This document shows positions 8,783-17,810 of a stretch of 52,099 nucleotides of DNA, piece after piece. The DNA is from Nostoc sp. 'Peltigera membranacea cyanobiont' 210A. GTDB lineage: Bacteria > Cyanobacteriota > Cyanobacteriia > Cyanobacteriales > Nostocaceae. Within the stretch, counting starts at the first letter, position 1; the number at the start of each line of letters is the position of its first letter. The stretch spans positions 9,316 to 61,414 of the forward strand of contig NZ_NOLJ01000018.1 of the NCBI RefSeq assembly GCF_002246015.1. Direction: 5' to 3'. The notes under the pieces were generated by a model. It was not told where the DNA came from and did not search any database. It worked only from the letters and a program-made list of their open reading frames with translations. The position numbers were made by a program, and so were the translations under genes.

Positions 8783-9645
8783 GAGATTTTCTTACAGTTG
8801 ACCGTGTTGCTAACCAAATTCGATTACGACGAAGCACATATAATGGAACTTTTCTATTAGTGGAAGGAAGTTCTGACAAAACTTTTTATAAGCGGTTTGT
8901 TGACCAATTAGTTTGTGAGTTAGTCGAAACATCAGGAAAACCCTCTAGTAAACAGCGTGCTATTGAAATTTTAAAAATTTTGGAACACTCAAATTTTCAG
9001 GGCGTTTTAGCGATTGTTGATGCAGATTTTGATCGCCTTGAAACTTTGTTATACACCAGTCCTAATCTTCTTTACACTGACAGCCATGACCTTGAAACTA
9101 TGCTGATTAACTCACCAGCATTTAATAAAGTACTTGCTGAATTTGGTTCTGAAGAGAAAATTGCTCAGTTTAATCGAGACATAAAATCAGTATTAGTTGA
9201 AAATGGGATATTGGTAGGTTATTTGCTTTGGATATCTAAATCTGACGGATTAAATCTAACCTTTGAGGGTATTACATTTAGCAAGTTTCTTAATGAGCAA
9301 ACTCTGCAAATTGATGAACTCAAGCTGATTCAGGAGATTAAGAATAAATCCCAAGCTTTTTCTTTGAGCGATAAAAATTTGCAAGAACGGTTAAAGAGTC
9401 AAAAAAGCAATAACCACGATCCTTGGCAAATCTGCTGTGGTCATCATTTGGTGGAGATTCTGTCATTTAGTTTACGCAAAGCACTTGGCTCTAATAAAGC
9501 TGCTGATGTTGAACCGAACAGTCTTGAGCGTAGTTTGCGGCTTGCTTATGAAGAAATTTACTTTCACCAAACACAACTCTACTTGGACATTCGTAAATGG
9601 GAAAGCAATAATCAGCCATTTAGGGTTTTGCGGAATGATACATAA
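8779..9645 (+). CDS. ariB-like: DUF4435 TOPRIM-like nuclease, PARIS AriB-like
   Basis: A 288-residue protein with the DUF4435/TOPRIM layout. FLLVEGSSDKTFYKRF carries the first acidic residue (Glu29), and VLAIVDADFD carries Asp81, Asp83 and Asp85. In PARIS, AriB is the toxic effector, a TOPRIM nuclease shown to cut host tRNA once released from AriA, causing abortive infection. The GTG start overlaps the ATPase stop (GTGA). Effector activity of this copy is inferred from the retained acidic residues. No anti-restriction target or restriction system is visible nearby. Confidence 0.72.
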   Translation: MRDFLTVDRVANQIRLRRSTYNGTFLLVEGSSDKTFYKRFVDQLVCELVETSGKPSSKQRAIEILKILEHSNFQGVLAIVDADFDRLETLLYTSPNLLYTDSHDLETMLINSPAFNKVLAEFGSEEKIAQFNRDIKSVLVENGILVGYLLWISKSDGLNLTFEGITFSKFLNEQTLQIDELKLIQEIKNKSQAFSLSDKNLQERLKSQKSNNHDPWQICCGHHLVEILSFSLRKALGSNKAADVEPNSLERSLRLAYEEIYFHQTQLYLDIRKWESNNQPFRVLRNDT

Positions 9646-9760
9646 ATACCAAATTCGGAAACTATGTACAATATTGTTATTTTAGAGGTTGTTTTAAAAG
9701 TATTTGGCTGTGATTTTAATCACAATTTCACCCCCCTTAATCCCCCCTTGGAAAGGCTAC

Positions 9761-9872
9761 GGCGTACACACAAGTCGAATTACCCCCCTTAATCCCCCCG
9801 ATGTATTGGGGGGAAACCGGAAAATCCAGTTCCCTCCCTAATACATACGGGGAGGGTTAGGGTGGGGTAAAC
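9761..9872. repeat. Dispersed double-hairpin element, copy 1 (one end missing)
   Basis: Begins with GCGTACACACAAGT (9763-9776), a variant of the terminal repeat of the complete element at 35341-35492. It continues with CCCCCTTAATCCCCCC, a C6...G6 hairpin, GGGGAAACCGG, TTCCCTCCCT and a GGGGAGGGTTAGGGTGGGGT end. Compared with the 35-kb copy it is in the opposite orientation and the far terminal repeat is absent. Confidence 0.65.
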
Positions 9873-10063
9873 AAATATTTGATACACTACTACAGACTTT
9901 TCAAACATCCTCTTAGACACGCCAGCGTTTGAAGAGTGTTGGTGTCAGTAGAAAATCAGGCGATCGCACTTCCGAGTTTTTGGATTTGAGATCGCGCCCC
10001 TGAGTAGCACTTCAGGCTCAAGCTAACCCTTTTCAAACAACCTCTTAATTAAATTGAAGGGTA

Positions 10064-10097
10064 AAAAACCCAGCTTCTCTATGAAAACCGGGTTTTT
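10064..10097 (-). terminator. Rho-independent terminator of the DUF928 gene
   Basis: AAAAACCC (10064-10071) pairs with GGGTTTTT (10090-10097). Read leftward, the stem is followed by a T run, and it lies 15 bp past the stop codon of the gene ending at 10112. Confidence 0.75.
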
Positions 10098-10111
10098 AAG
10101 TAATTGTTAAT

Positions 10112-11026
10112 TTATTTCTGAGCAGTACAACAGGGCAATAAAGGCTTATTTACTACTTCTTTAATCTCTACTGAACTCAATAAATCTTCCCAATACTTCT
10201 GAACTTCAGGATCGTTCGGACGCTGGCGGCGTAAATTAGCTAAAGTTCTCAGAGCATCTTCCCAAAACCCAGCTGTGGCAAATAAAACGGCGCGATCTAA
10301 GTCTGTGTTTGTTTGGTTTAGCTGAAGAGATAGGTTTTCATCTTGCGATCGCACAATTGTACCTTCTACATACGAATCTTTATCGCGGTTATTCATATCA
10401 CAAATCATCGAAAAAGTCCAATTGTACTCTTTACCGATTTGTAGAGATGGCTGATCGACAGGTACATTTACACTAACAATACCATTCTGCCCAACAGGTT
10501 TGAAAGTTCCCTTATATAATGGATCGATGCTATCACCATCCCGCAAAACAAATTCTAGTGCTTGCACTGTTGTTGAGGTTTGAGGAACGTAGAAAAAGAA
10601 TGTGGGACGTTCTGCTGTGGTTCGTTGAGCTTCCTTATCTGTTGGTGTCAGTGGAATAAGATATTGTCCAGTTTGAAAGCAACTTCCTCGTGTTCCTGCT
10701 GACCTTACCCTACCAGGTCTACCTGGGACAAAGGCGATACGATTTCTACCGCGTTGAATGTAACTTGTAACATTTCTAATTGCAGAAGTCGCATATCTAT
10801 CTCCAGGACGTAGCCGCTCTGCTTGCTGAAAATTCAATAAAGCTTTTCTATAGTTTCTCCGTTTAGTTTCGTTATAACCAAGCTGCATATATTGGGTGTA
10901 AGCAGATTTTGCTTGTGCCAGTTGGTAAACTGACTCTGTTGCCAAAACCTGGGTAATGGTTACAGGCTCGAAAGGCAGAAATGCTAAAGCAGCAAGCAGA
11001 TAACTTGCCCAAAATCTATATTTCAT
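10112..11026 (-). CDS. DUF928 family exported protein with TPR-like repeats
   Basis: A cyanobacterial exported protein of 304 residues from the chosen start. The N-terminus MKYRFWASYLLAALAFLPF is a signal sequence. Residues about 40-90 form TPR-like helices (YNETKRRNYRKALLNFQQAE). The central part has the DUF928 pattern: GTRGSCFQTG, LIPLTP, FFFYVP, and an extracellular beta domain. A C-terminal helical unit (AVLFATAGFWEDALRTLANL) resembles another TPR. The ATG at 11026 is preferred over 11074 because the signal peptide starts there. Function is unknown; many cyanobacterial genomes carry several copies, often near CHASE2 or secretion genes, neither of which is present here. Confidence 0.78.
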   Translation of the reverse strand: MKYRFWASYLLAALAFLPFEPVTITQVLATESVYQLAQAKSAYTQYMQLGYNETKRRNYRKALLNFQQAERLRPGDRYATSAIRNVTSYIQRGRNRIAFVPGRPGRVRSAGTRGSCFQTGQYLIPLTPTDKEAQRTTAERPTFFFYVPQTSTTVQALEFVLRDGDSIDPLYKGTFKPVGQNGIVSVNVPVDQPSLQIGKEYNWTFSMICDMNNRDKDSYVEGTIVRSQDENLSLQLNQTNTDLDRAVLFATAGFWEDALRTLANLRRQRPNDPEVQKYWEDLLSSVEIKEVVNKPLLPCCTAQK

Positions 11027-11159
11027 GATGTTTATGTTTACTTGTAGTACATTACTTGGGTATATATAATACAATAGCCTAAGCTTTACAGTGAAAAGAC
11101 TTTATGTGTGCTACTTTCTGGCAAGACTGAGGTAGTATTGTAATTTTTTTACAACAAAA

Positions 11160-11186
11160 TTCCCGACTTTTTTAAAAAGTTGGGAA
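11160..11186. terminator. Hairpin with T run
   Basis: TTCCCGACTTTTT is nearly the reverse complement of AAAAAGTTGGGAA with one mismatch, so it can form a stem on either strand. It lies between the ftsH and DUF928 genes, both leftward, and could end ftsH transcription. Confidence 0.5.
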
Positions 11187-11292
11187 TCTTAACCTTTGGA
11201 TTTTCAGTAGTCTAAAGTTGATAGACTATTAGCTTTTGCCTATTCCTTAATAGACATCTGGTGAAATTAAAGATGCTTTATCCAGAACCCTT

Positions 11293-11321
11293 GTAGATAC
11301 GTAGCAGTGCTACGTATCTAC
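11293..11321 (+). repeat. Perfect 14-bp inverted repeat with T-rich tail
   Basis: GTAGATACGTAGCA (11293-11306) and its exact complement (11308-11321) are separated by one base and followed on the plus strand by ATTATTTTT. It sits 21 bp beyond the ftsH stop. The polarity of the tail suits rightward transcripts, so it is more likely a dispersed REP-like hairpin than the ftsH terminator. Confidence 0.6.
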
Positions 11322-11341
11322 ATTATTTTTCACTCATCTTT

Positions 11342-13231
11342 CTAATGAGGTACAGCCAACTTTGCATCGGCTACCTGAGCATTATCAGCAACAATTGTGC
11401 GGAATAAATCGCCTTCAATTGTCTCCTGTTCTACTAGCAAATCTACTAAACGTTCCAAAACTACACGGTTTTCTTCCAAAAGTTCTTTGGACTTGATGTA
11501 GGAATTGTTAACAATTTCGCGCACCTGAGAATCAATTTTGGCGGCAATTTCCTCCGAATAGTCTGATTTATTCATCCAGTCGCGTCCTAAAAATACCTCT
11601 CCACTCTGATTTTCCAAGGACAATGGGCCTAATTCTGACATCCCGAAGCGTGTCACCATCTGCCGCGCCATCCCTGTCACATGTTGCAAGTCATTGCTTG
11701 CACCTGTGGTCACTTCTGGCTTACCAAAAACGATTTCCTCGGCGGCGCGACCACCCAAAGTAGCAGTAATCCTAGCTTTGAGTTGGGAACGGGAAATTAA
11801 CCCCTGTTCTTCGTTGGGAGTAAACCAAGTCAATCCCAGTGCTTGTCCCCGTGGAATTAATGTAACTTTCTGCACAGGATCGTGGTCTTTGAGCAATGTG
11901 CCTACTAAAGCGTGTCCAACTTCATGATAGGCAATCAAGCGCTTGCTCTTGCTGTCTACTAAGGCGGTACCTTCCATACCTGCAACAACTCGGTCTACAG
12001 CAGCATCAATTTCTAAAAGCGTGACAGCTTCTTTACGTCTTCTAGCGGTGAGAATAGCGGCTTCGTTGAGTAAGTTAGCTAAATCTGCGCCGGTAAAACC
12101 AGGAGTGCGGCGAGCGAGCGCTTCTAATGATACGCTAGGATCGATTTTCTTATTCCGCGCATGGACTTGCAAAATTTCTAGTCGCCCTTTGAGATCGGGT
12201 GGATCGACCATCACTTGTCTGTCAAAGCGTCCCGGTCTGAGTAACGCTGTATCTAAAACATCTGGGCGGTTAGTGGCGGCAATAATAATGATACCTGTGT
12301 TACCTTCAAACCCATCCATTTCGGTGAGCAGTTGGTTCAAGGTTTGTTCGCGCTCGTCGTTACCACCACCAATCCCAGCACCCCGTTGTCTACCTACTGC
12401 GTCAATTTCATCGATAAATATTAGACAAGGGGCATTATCTTTGGCTTTTTTGAAGAGGTCGCGCACGCGAGATGCACCCACACCTACGAACATTTCCACA
12501 AATTCTGAACCGGAAATACTGAAGAATGGTACACCAGCTTCACCTGCGATCGCTTTTGCTAGTAAAGTTTTACCAGTACCAGGAGGGCCAATTAACAACA
12601 CTCCTTTGGGAATCCGTGCGCCTACAGCGGTAAATCTTTCTGGCTGTTTGAGGAAAGTCACAACTTCTTCGAGTTCTTCTTTAGCTTCTTCAACCCCAGC
12701 GACATCTTCAAATTTCACTCCAGTTTTTGCCTCCATTTGGAAGCGAGCTTTGGATTTACCGAAATTCATCGCTTGGCTAGAAGCATTAGTAGAGCGTCGA
12801 AGGAACAACAGCATTAAAGCTACTAGCGGCAAAATCCACATCAAGTTGATCAACAGTCCAACAGCAGCTCGACTGTTCGCAGAGGAAACTTCCCCAAAAT
12901 CAACATTCTTATCTTTGAGAATATTGATTAACTCTGTGTTTTGCGCCAAAAGTCTCACCTGTTGCGGTGGTGTATTATCTTTTTGCCCCTTGAGATAAAC
13001 CTTTGCTAGCTGTTCGGTTTCGTCAAGCTCTACTTTCTCGACTTCTCCCGCCTTCACTTTCTTGATCAAGTCGCCATAATTTAGCGAGGCGGTTTCTGCC
13101 TTTTGTGCCATGACAGGAGTACTTCCGAAAATTCCTGGCAACATAATCAAACTAGCAGCAATTGCACCAACCCAAGCAACGCGCTTTGAGGACTGCCTTT
13201 TTATCAATGCTTTTTTTCCCGAATTTGTCAT
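11342..13231 (-). CDS. ftsH: ATP-dependent zinc metalloprotease FtsH
   Basis: Membrane AAA+ protease of 629 residues, normal length. It has an N-terminal TM helix (about 18-36), a lumenal/periplasmic domain, and a second TM at about 123-144. The AAA+ module has Walker A GPPGTGKT (215-222), Walker B IFIDEID (271-277) and the second region of homology with LRPGRFDRQV (331-340). The zinc protease site is HEVGH (436-440). In cyanobacteria such proteins form hexamers in thylakoid or plasma membrane and degrade damaged photosystem II subunits such as D1, or act in other quality control. Which of the roughly four cyanobacterial paralogues this is cannot be told by eye. AAGGG precedes the ATG. Confidence 0.97.
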   Translation of the reverse strand: MTNSGKKALIKRQSSKRVAWVGAIAASLIMLPGIFGSTPVMAQKAETASLNYGDLIKKVKAGEVEKVELDETEQLAKVYLKGQKDNTPPQQVRLLAQNTELINILKDKNVDFGEVSSANSRAAVGLLINLMWILPLVALMLLFLRRSTNASSQAMNFGKSKARFQMEAKTGVKFEDVAGVEEAKEELEEVVTFLKQPERFTAVGARIPKGVLLIGPPGTGKTLLAKAIAGEAGVPFFSISGSEFVEMFVGVGASRVRDLFKKAKDNAPCLIFIDEIDAVGRQRGAGIGGGNDEREQTLNQLLTEMDGFEGNTGIIIIAATNRPDVLDTALLRPGRFDRQVMVDPPDLKGRLEILQVHARNKKIDPSVSLEALARRTPGFTGADLANLLNEAAILTARRRKEAVTLLEIDAAVDRVVAGMEGTALVDSKSKRLIAYHEVGHALVGTLLKDHDPVQKVTLIPRGQALGLTWFTPNEEQGLISRSQLKARITATLGGRAAEEIVFGKPEVTTGASNDLQHVTGMARQMVTRFGMSELGPLSLENQSGEVFLGRDWMNKSDYSEEIAAKIDSQVREIVNNSYIKSKELLEENRVVLERLVDLLVEQETIEGDLFRTIVADNAQVADAKLAVPH

Positions 13232-13621
13232 AATAATTACCCTTTGTCTGCTGGCACAAGTTAAGCGCTGGTTTTATGCCTATTCTTCTATCAAAAATTG
13301 TAATAACTGGAAATTACACTTTTCTTATCTAGTCTAACTTCCTCACAAAAGCATTCCCAAGTTTCTTCAGGCTATTACATAAAGTTGAGCAAGGGTTATC
13401 TAGTATGCAGCTGTTAAGACTGGGCATTGGGCACAAGAGGCGGAGGGGAAAAATCTTACTGCAACTTCTCCTCTGCTCCCCTGCTCCTCTGCTTCCCCAA
13501 TCCCCAGTAGATATTAATTTGACACATTCCAGCACAAATCGCTAAGATAAACATAGTCATAACGATTCCGCTTTTTAAGAAATCTGACGATAGTAGCTAG
13601 TTAATAGTTTGTGGGTTAATT
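13232..13621. other. Intergenic region between ftsH and the FMN reductase
   Basis: Contains the upstream regions of two divergent genes and, at about 13420-13505, a low-complexity tract of CTCCCCTGCTCC- and GGGCATTGGGC-type repeats common in Nostoc-like spacers. No gene is supported. Confidence 0.5.
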
Positions 13622-14167
13622 ATGGTGAAAATTATTGGCATTGGTGGTAGTTTAAGACCCAACTCTTATACCCAGCTTGCTTTAGAAGTCGCAGCGCAAA
13701 GGGTTGAAGCTGTAGGCGCAGAGGTAGAAATTCTCGATTTACGGCAGTTGCAGCTACCATTTTGCACTGGCGCAAAGGAGTATCCAGAGTATCCAGATGT
13801 TCAGCGGTTGCAAGAAACAGTTAGTCAGGCTGATGGGTTAATTTTAGCGACACCTGAGTATCATGGTGGCGTTAGTGGTGTCCTGAAAAATGCCCTGGAT
13901 TTAATGAGCTTCGATCAACTGTCTGATAAAGTGGCAGGATTTATTAGTGTTTTGGGTGGTCAGTCTAATAGCAACGCTCTAAACGAACTACGGTTAATTA
14001 CCAGATGGGTGCATTGTTGGTCTATCCCTGAACAAATTGCGATCGGACAAGCTTGGGGTGCATTCAGTCCTGAAGGCAAACTAGTAGATGAGAAGCTTTC
14101 TCAAAGATTCGATCAATTTGCTCAAAGTTTAGTTGATAACACTCGCAAGCTGCGGGGCGTAAATTAA
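13622..14167 (+). CDS. NADPH-dependent FMN reductase family flavoprotein
   Basis: A 181-residue flavodoxin-like oxidoreductase. The FMN phosphate loop is GIGGSLRPNSYTQLAL near residues 6-21, and the family signature ATPEYHGGVSGVLKNALD (about 76-94) contacts the flavin ring. Such enzymes reduce FMN, quinones, azo dyes or chromate with NAD(P)H in the cytoplasm; the physiological substrate is not evident. Length and start are standard. It converges with the chelatase gene at 14212, separated by the hairpin at 14172-14197. Confidence 0.85.
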   Translation: MVKIIGIGGSLRPNSYTQLALEVAAQRVEAVGAEVEILDLRQLQLPFCTGAKEYPEYPDVQRLQETVSQADGLILATPEYHGGVSGVLKNALDLMSFDQLSDKVAGFISVLGGQSNSNALNELRLITRWVHCWSIPEQIAIGQAWGAFSPEGKLVDEKLSQRFDQFAQSLVDNTRKLRGVN

Positions 14168-14171
14168 TTGT

Positions 14172-14197
14172 AGGGTGGGTCTAGCTTTGCCCACCCT
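14172..14197. terminator. Bidirectional hairpin between convergent genes
   Basis: AGGGTGGG (14172-14179) pairs exactly with CCCACCCT (14190-14197) over a 10-base loop. It lies between the stop codons of two convergent genes. No long T run follows, so it may act as a transcript-end stabiliser and not a strict terminator. Confidence 0.5.
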
Positions 14198-14211
14198 CGT
14201 AAACTCAAAAC

Positions 14212-15330
14212 TTAATGATGATGGTGGTGATGATGGTGATCCCCAGCTAGTTGGGGATTAATTGCTAAAGGTTGCTCTGACAACAACTCTGCTATATGAG
14301 CATCAGCCCATTGCGCCACCATTGCCAGGAATTCTGGATGGTCGTTGACGCAAGCCATTTGCACGTAGTTCGTGCCAGGGTGCTGTTTCTCTAAAGCATG
14401 GATGATATGGTGTACATCCAATAGAGTTTCGTGGTTTTCTGTGGCAAAGCCAATTGGCATAAAAATTACCACTTTTGCACCCAATTGGATCAGGTTATTT
14501 GCAGCTTGCTCTGCATTTGGTTGTGTCCAATCAATTAGGGGTGTGTCATGATTCAGCCAACCCACCGAGATTAACGGATAGCGGTTAATCAACTTATTCC
14601 GAACTAAATCGTACATTGCTTCACTTTCGGCAATCCCAGAAGTAAAGCCTTTAGCTTTGTGGGGACAGCCGTGATTCATTAACACAATACCGATTTGAGA
14701 AGGGAGATAAGCTCCGGCTAACTCAGCAATTTTCTCCTCAACCAGATGAGCCATCAAATCGATGTAAGCTGGTTCGTTGAAGAAAGAGGGAATGTAACGC
14801 TGTGCTTTAACCCAGTGTTCTTCACCATCAGTCAACTCAACGAGAGCATTGTTAACTTGCTCGATCGCAATCCCACTAGTAAAGATAGAATCAACAACTA
14901 GCAATGGGTAGATTAGCAGCTTATCGAAGCTTTGGTTTTTGATTTCTGCCAAGACTTGATTGGGTAGAAAAGGAGCGCAGAAGTTGAAAGCTTTGAAAAC
15001 TTGAACCTTATCGCCCCATTTTTCTTGTAAATTCTTCTCAATGCCAGCACGCTGCTGTTCAAAAATGGCATTGTGTGGGGAGATAAAATCGTGGTGTGTG
15101 TGTCCCCACTCGTGGCGGTCAAATAGCGCCAAAAGCTTTGCCAGAGGTGGATAAATCCAGGTTGGCACTGGTGCGAACTTTGCTGTCAGTAGATTTAAAG
15201 CCTGTTCGTTATAGTTGGCGAAATCTTCGTAGCTTTCGACTTCGCCGTAGCCCATAAGCAGTACGGCTACACGGTCTTTACCTGATAGATGCTCGTGGGT
15301 GTGTTGTACTTTTTCCGGCGTGGCAACCAC
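14212..15330 (-). CDS. Ferrochelatase-like (HemH superfamily) protein with natural His8 tail
   Basis: A 372-residue class II chelatase-fold protein. It keeps HemH landmarks: VLLMGYGEVESYEDF at the N-terminus, VLMNHGCPHKAKGFTSGIAE (catalytic-type His in NHG), and PIGFATENHETLLDVHH, which matches the family's metal-site Glu pair region. It is divergent from the standard cyanobacterial HemH, lacking the usual LLNLGGP start and the C-terminal chlorophyll-binding-like helix. It ends in GDHHHHHHHH, eight encoded histidines at 14215-14238. Cobalt, nickel or iron chelation into a tetrapyrrole, or metal storage by the tail, are possible; the metal is not decided. An internal HEWGHTHHDF adds further His. 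Transcribed alone. Confidence 0.75.
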   Translation of the reverse strand: MVATPEKVQHTHEHLSGKDRVAVLLMGYGEVESYEDFANYNEQALNLLTAKFAPVPTWIYPPLAKLLALFDRHEWGHTHHDFISPHNAIFEQQRAGIEKNLQEKWGDKVQVFKAFNFCAPFLPNQVLAEIKNQSFDKLLIYPLLVVDSIFTSGIAIEQVNNALVELTDGEEHWVKAQRYIPSFFNEPAYIDLMAHLVEEKIAELAGAYLPSQIGIVLMNHGCPHKAKGFTSGIAESEAMYDLVRNKLINRYPLISVGWLNHDTPLIDWTQPNAEQAANNLIQLGAKVVIFMPIGFATENHETLLDVHHIIHALEKQHPGTNYVQMACVNDHPEFLAMVAQWADAHIAELLSEQPLAINPQLAGDHHHHHHHH

Positions 15331-15766
15331 AATTAATTCCTCAATATAACCAGAGTGCAGAGAGATTTAGAGTTAGGGAATAGTTTGCACATTTTCCCTA
15401 CTTGTAACTTATTATCCCATCCAGGGGGATAGGATAGGTGGGAAAATCAAGATAATACATCAAAAGACATACAAAACTTACGTGAAATATTGGCCATCCC
15501 TTCCCTGCGCGAAGCTCAGGGCAAGTGGGCATGGAAAATTATACGGTTTGGTTAAGCCAGGAGACGTGATAAATCGCCGTCAAGAGAAGGATTGATTATT
15601 GTAGAGACGGCGATTTATCGCGTCTTTGTGATTTAGAAGTTTCATCAAAAAACCCGAACCGTATTGAAAGCAATACGGCATCTCCTACGTTGCTGGAATA
15701 GCAAAAGTGCTTAAGATGATGCCAAAACCCGTGTTTTCAGTAAAATTAATTTGCTATAGTTTTTTG
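15331..15766. other. Intergenic region with dispersed inverted repeat
   Basis: No gene is seen in 436 bases. It contains the 20-bp-arm inverted repeat at 15562-15625. The part next to 15330 should hold the promoter of the chelatase gene. Confidence 0.5.
15562..15625. repeat. GAGACG-type dispersed inverted repeat
   Basis: Arms 15562-15581 (AGACGTGATAAATCGCCGTC) and 15606-15625 are complementary at 19 of 20 positions around a 24-base loop. The same family motif appears as the palindrome at 34565-34584. These repeats are frequent in Nostocales spacers and can fold as mRNA hairpins. Confidence 0.65.
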
Positions 15767-17800
15767 CTAAATGCGTCTATCAAGATTTAAGTCTTCAACA
15801 ATGCCCAACATCAAGTTGAAAGTTTCAAAATATTCTCTTAAAGGTGCAAACTTTAACACCCTTTTATATAGATTAGGGTCAAGTATATTATTTTCTACTG
15901 CTTCTTCAATGGCTATATATATCATGTCATCAACAAAGGAAATATAAATATTTCTATTGGTTTTGTTGCGAAAGTTAACTATTTTATCCATTAAGCTAGT
16001 AGATAAAACATAACGTGCTTCTATTTGGTCATCACCATAAACAGTGAAAAACTTAGCAAATTCTGGATCTTCTAATTTAATTACCTGTTTTTTAGCATGA
16101 TTAAGAGTATGAATATTAGCGTTGATAACTTTTGGCTGAACAATTGTAACTGTTCGCAAATTTTTGTTAAATTTAGCTTTAAAAAATAATCCTTTGAAGA
16201 TTAAACTTGTTCTGGTAAATTGATTTTTTAAAACTTCAGATTCAAATTTCTTATATTCAATATTTTTGCCGCGTAAATTATGATTAATTATATAGGGAAT
16301 TATTTTTATAATTCTGAAACCTAAAGCACTGAATGTAAATGGTAAAACAAAGATTAACAAGGATATAACACGTAAAATTGAAAATATAAATAGATAAATT
16401 ACATTTGATTGAATTATTGTTTCATATCTACTAACCATAAAAAAGATAATATCTAAAAAATTAGTCCAATCATGTTTTAGTTCTAATTCTACGCGAATAT
16501 TCGAGAAACAGACATCAAGACCATTAATTTTACCATAAATATAAACATTGTGGTCAATGTTATTTGGGTTGATAAGTCCTTTAAATAGTTGGCTGTGTTG
16601 AAAAGAATTGATAGTATTTTCATTATCTTGTTGTGAACATGATCTAAGATATTTTAAATTCTTATTTTGATTGACAAAAGTAAATATCTTTTCAGATATT
16701 TTGTATGTAAAACCTACGAAAAAACCTTGAAAAAGTGTCGAGTAAAAAAATATCCAAATCCAAAAAACCAATAAAAATACCAATGAATAATTGGAAAAAG
16801 AAAAAAGAAAATTTATAACTATACATATAAATACTACGTCTATTGGTGTAGAGTGATTTTCAAATAATGAAGGTTCTTCAATATAAATATAATCTTTGAT
16901 ATCAAAAGATATCATGGAGAGAAGCTTGAACGTTATGATTAAAAAAGATAAAAAAAGTATATGAAGAGTAATAATGGATAATAAAGCTTGTTTCCTACGA
17001 GACTCAAATACTTTTAGTTCACTCAATAAATTTGTCTGACAAAATACTTTAAATTCCTTTAATGTTTTTGGTGTAAATTTTTCAATAGCTGGTTCGGGTT
17101 CTTCTGGCAAGGTTTCGCTTGGTATTTGTAGCTTAACTTCTGATTCAGTGGGGTTTCGTGGAGTCGCGGACACATCAATATTATCTATAAATAGCTCTGT
17201 AAATAAAAGTTGCCTTGCCCATTTTCTTGTTGCTTCGTCTTCATTAATCAGGAGTTGCTGACAAAGAGCGATCGCATGATTAATTTGCCCATTGCCTTGA
17301 TATGCTTTTATCAGCAATTTATGTGCTTTTAAATATTCTTTTGTATCTGGAGAAGTAGCTTTACAAAAAGAAATTAATGCTTGAATTGCTTCTAGATAGC
17401 GTTTTTTAGTAATAGCTTCATATCCAGTGTTTATAAGTTCAGTAGCTTGTGCAGGATTAAGTGAACTTTTAGTTGAGTTTAGTGATGATTTTTGTTCTGT
17501 AGGTTTAGCTTCTGGAAATATTTCGGCAAGATAGTAATGTGCTAATATTTGAGTCGTTTGATGTTTGCTGTTACTCAATTCTTGGCATAAATTAATTGCT
17601 TGATCAAAGCGTCCATTGTAGAGGTATGCGTCTAAAAGCAATACTCGTGCATACAAATATTCTTTTGTATCTGGTTCTGTATTATTTTGGAAAAAGTTTT
17701 CTAATCCCTGAAGTGCTAAATTGTAATTTTTATATTCTAAGAGTTTAGCTATTCCGTTTAATAATTGCTGATTTTGTGCAGGATTTAATTTTTTTGACAT
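15767..17800 (-). CDS. TPR + DUF3137-like membrane protein
   Basis: A 677-residue membrane protein. The N-terminal 205 residues contain two copies of a roughly 90-residue helical unit, each opening LNPAQ and containing TKEYL-x-A and a DQAINLCQ/NHAIALCQ helix, typical of TPR-like solenoids. Residues about 265-375 hold three hydrophobic segments, and 450-500 hold two more. The C-terminal part (LEDPEFAKFFTVYGDDQIEA, then RYVLSTSLMDKIV) matches DUF3137, a domain usually encoded next to LemA. The lemA gene is indeed immediately upstream with a 10-bp gap, so the pair is an operon. Function is unknown. The gene is notably AT-rich compared with ftsH or ilvB. Confidence 0.72.
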   Translation of the reverse strand: MSKKLNPAQNQQLLNGIAKLLEYKNYNLALQGLENFFQNNTEPDTKEYLYARVLLLDAYLYNGRFDQAINLCQELSNSKHQTTQILAHYYLAEIFPEAKPTEQKSSLNSTKSSLNPAQATELINTGYEAITKKRYLEAIQALISFCKATSPDTKEYLKAHKLLIKAYQGNGQINHAIALCQQLLINEDEATRKWARQLLFTELFIDNIDVSATPRNPTESEVKLQIPSETLPEEPEPAIEKFTPKTLKEFKVFCQTNLLSELKVFESRRKQALLSIITLHILFLSFLIITFKLLSMISFDIKDYIYIEEPSLFENHSTPIDVVFICIVINFLFSFSNYSLVFLLVFWIWIFFYSTLFQGFFVGFTYKISEKIFTFVNQNKNLKYLRSCSQQDNENTINSFQHSQLFKGLINPNNIDHNVYIYGKINGLDVCFSNIRVELELKHDWTNFLDIIFFMVSRYETIIQSNVIYLFIFSILRVISLLIFVLPFTFSALGFRIIKIIPYIINHNLRGKNIEYKKFESEVLKNQFTRTSLIFKGLFFKAKFNKNLRTVTIVQPKVINANIHTLNHAKKQVIKLEDPEFAKFFTVYGDDQIEARYVLSTSLMDKIVNFRNKTNRNIYISFVDDMIYIAIEEAVENNILDPNLYKRVLKFAPLREYFETFNLMLGIVEDLNLDRRI

Positions 17801-17810
17801 ATTTTTTAAT

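Larger units (their letters stand above)
9646..10111. other. Intergenic region after the ATPase/TOPRIM pair
   Basis: No gene is seen. The region holds a short CCCCCTTAATCCCCCC tract near 9730, one copy of the hairpin element at 9761-9872, a HIP1-like site near 9960, and the terminator at 10064-10097. It marks the right border of the accessory block. Confidence 0.6.

Noticed and set aside
11943..12998. Long plus-strand open frame opposite ftsH
   Set aside because: It lies wholly antisense to a certain ftsH gene and its protein is Ser/Thr/Pro-rich with no motif; a frame shadow.
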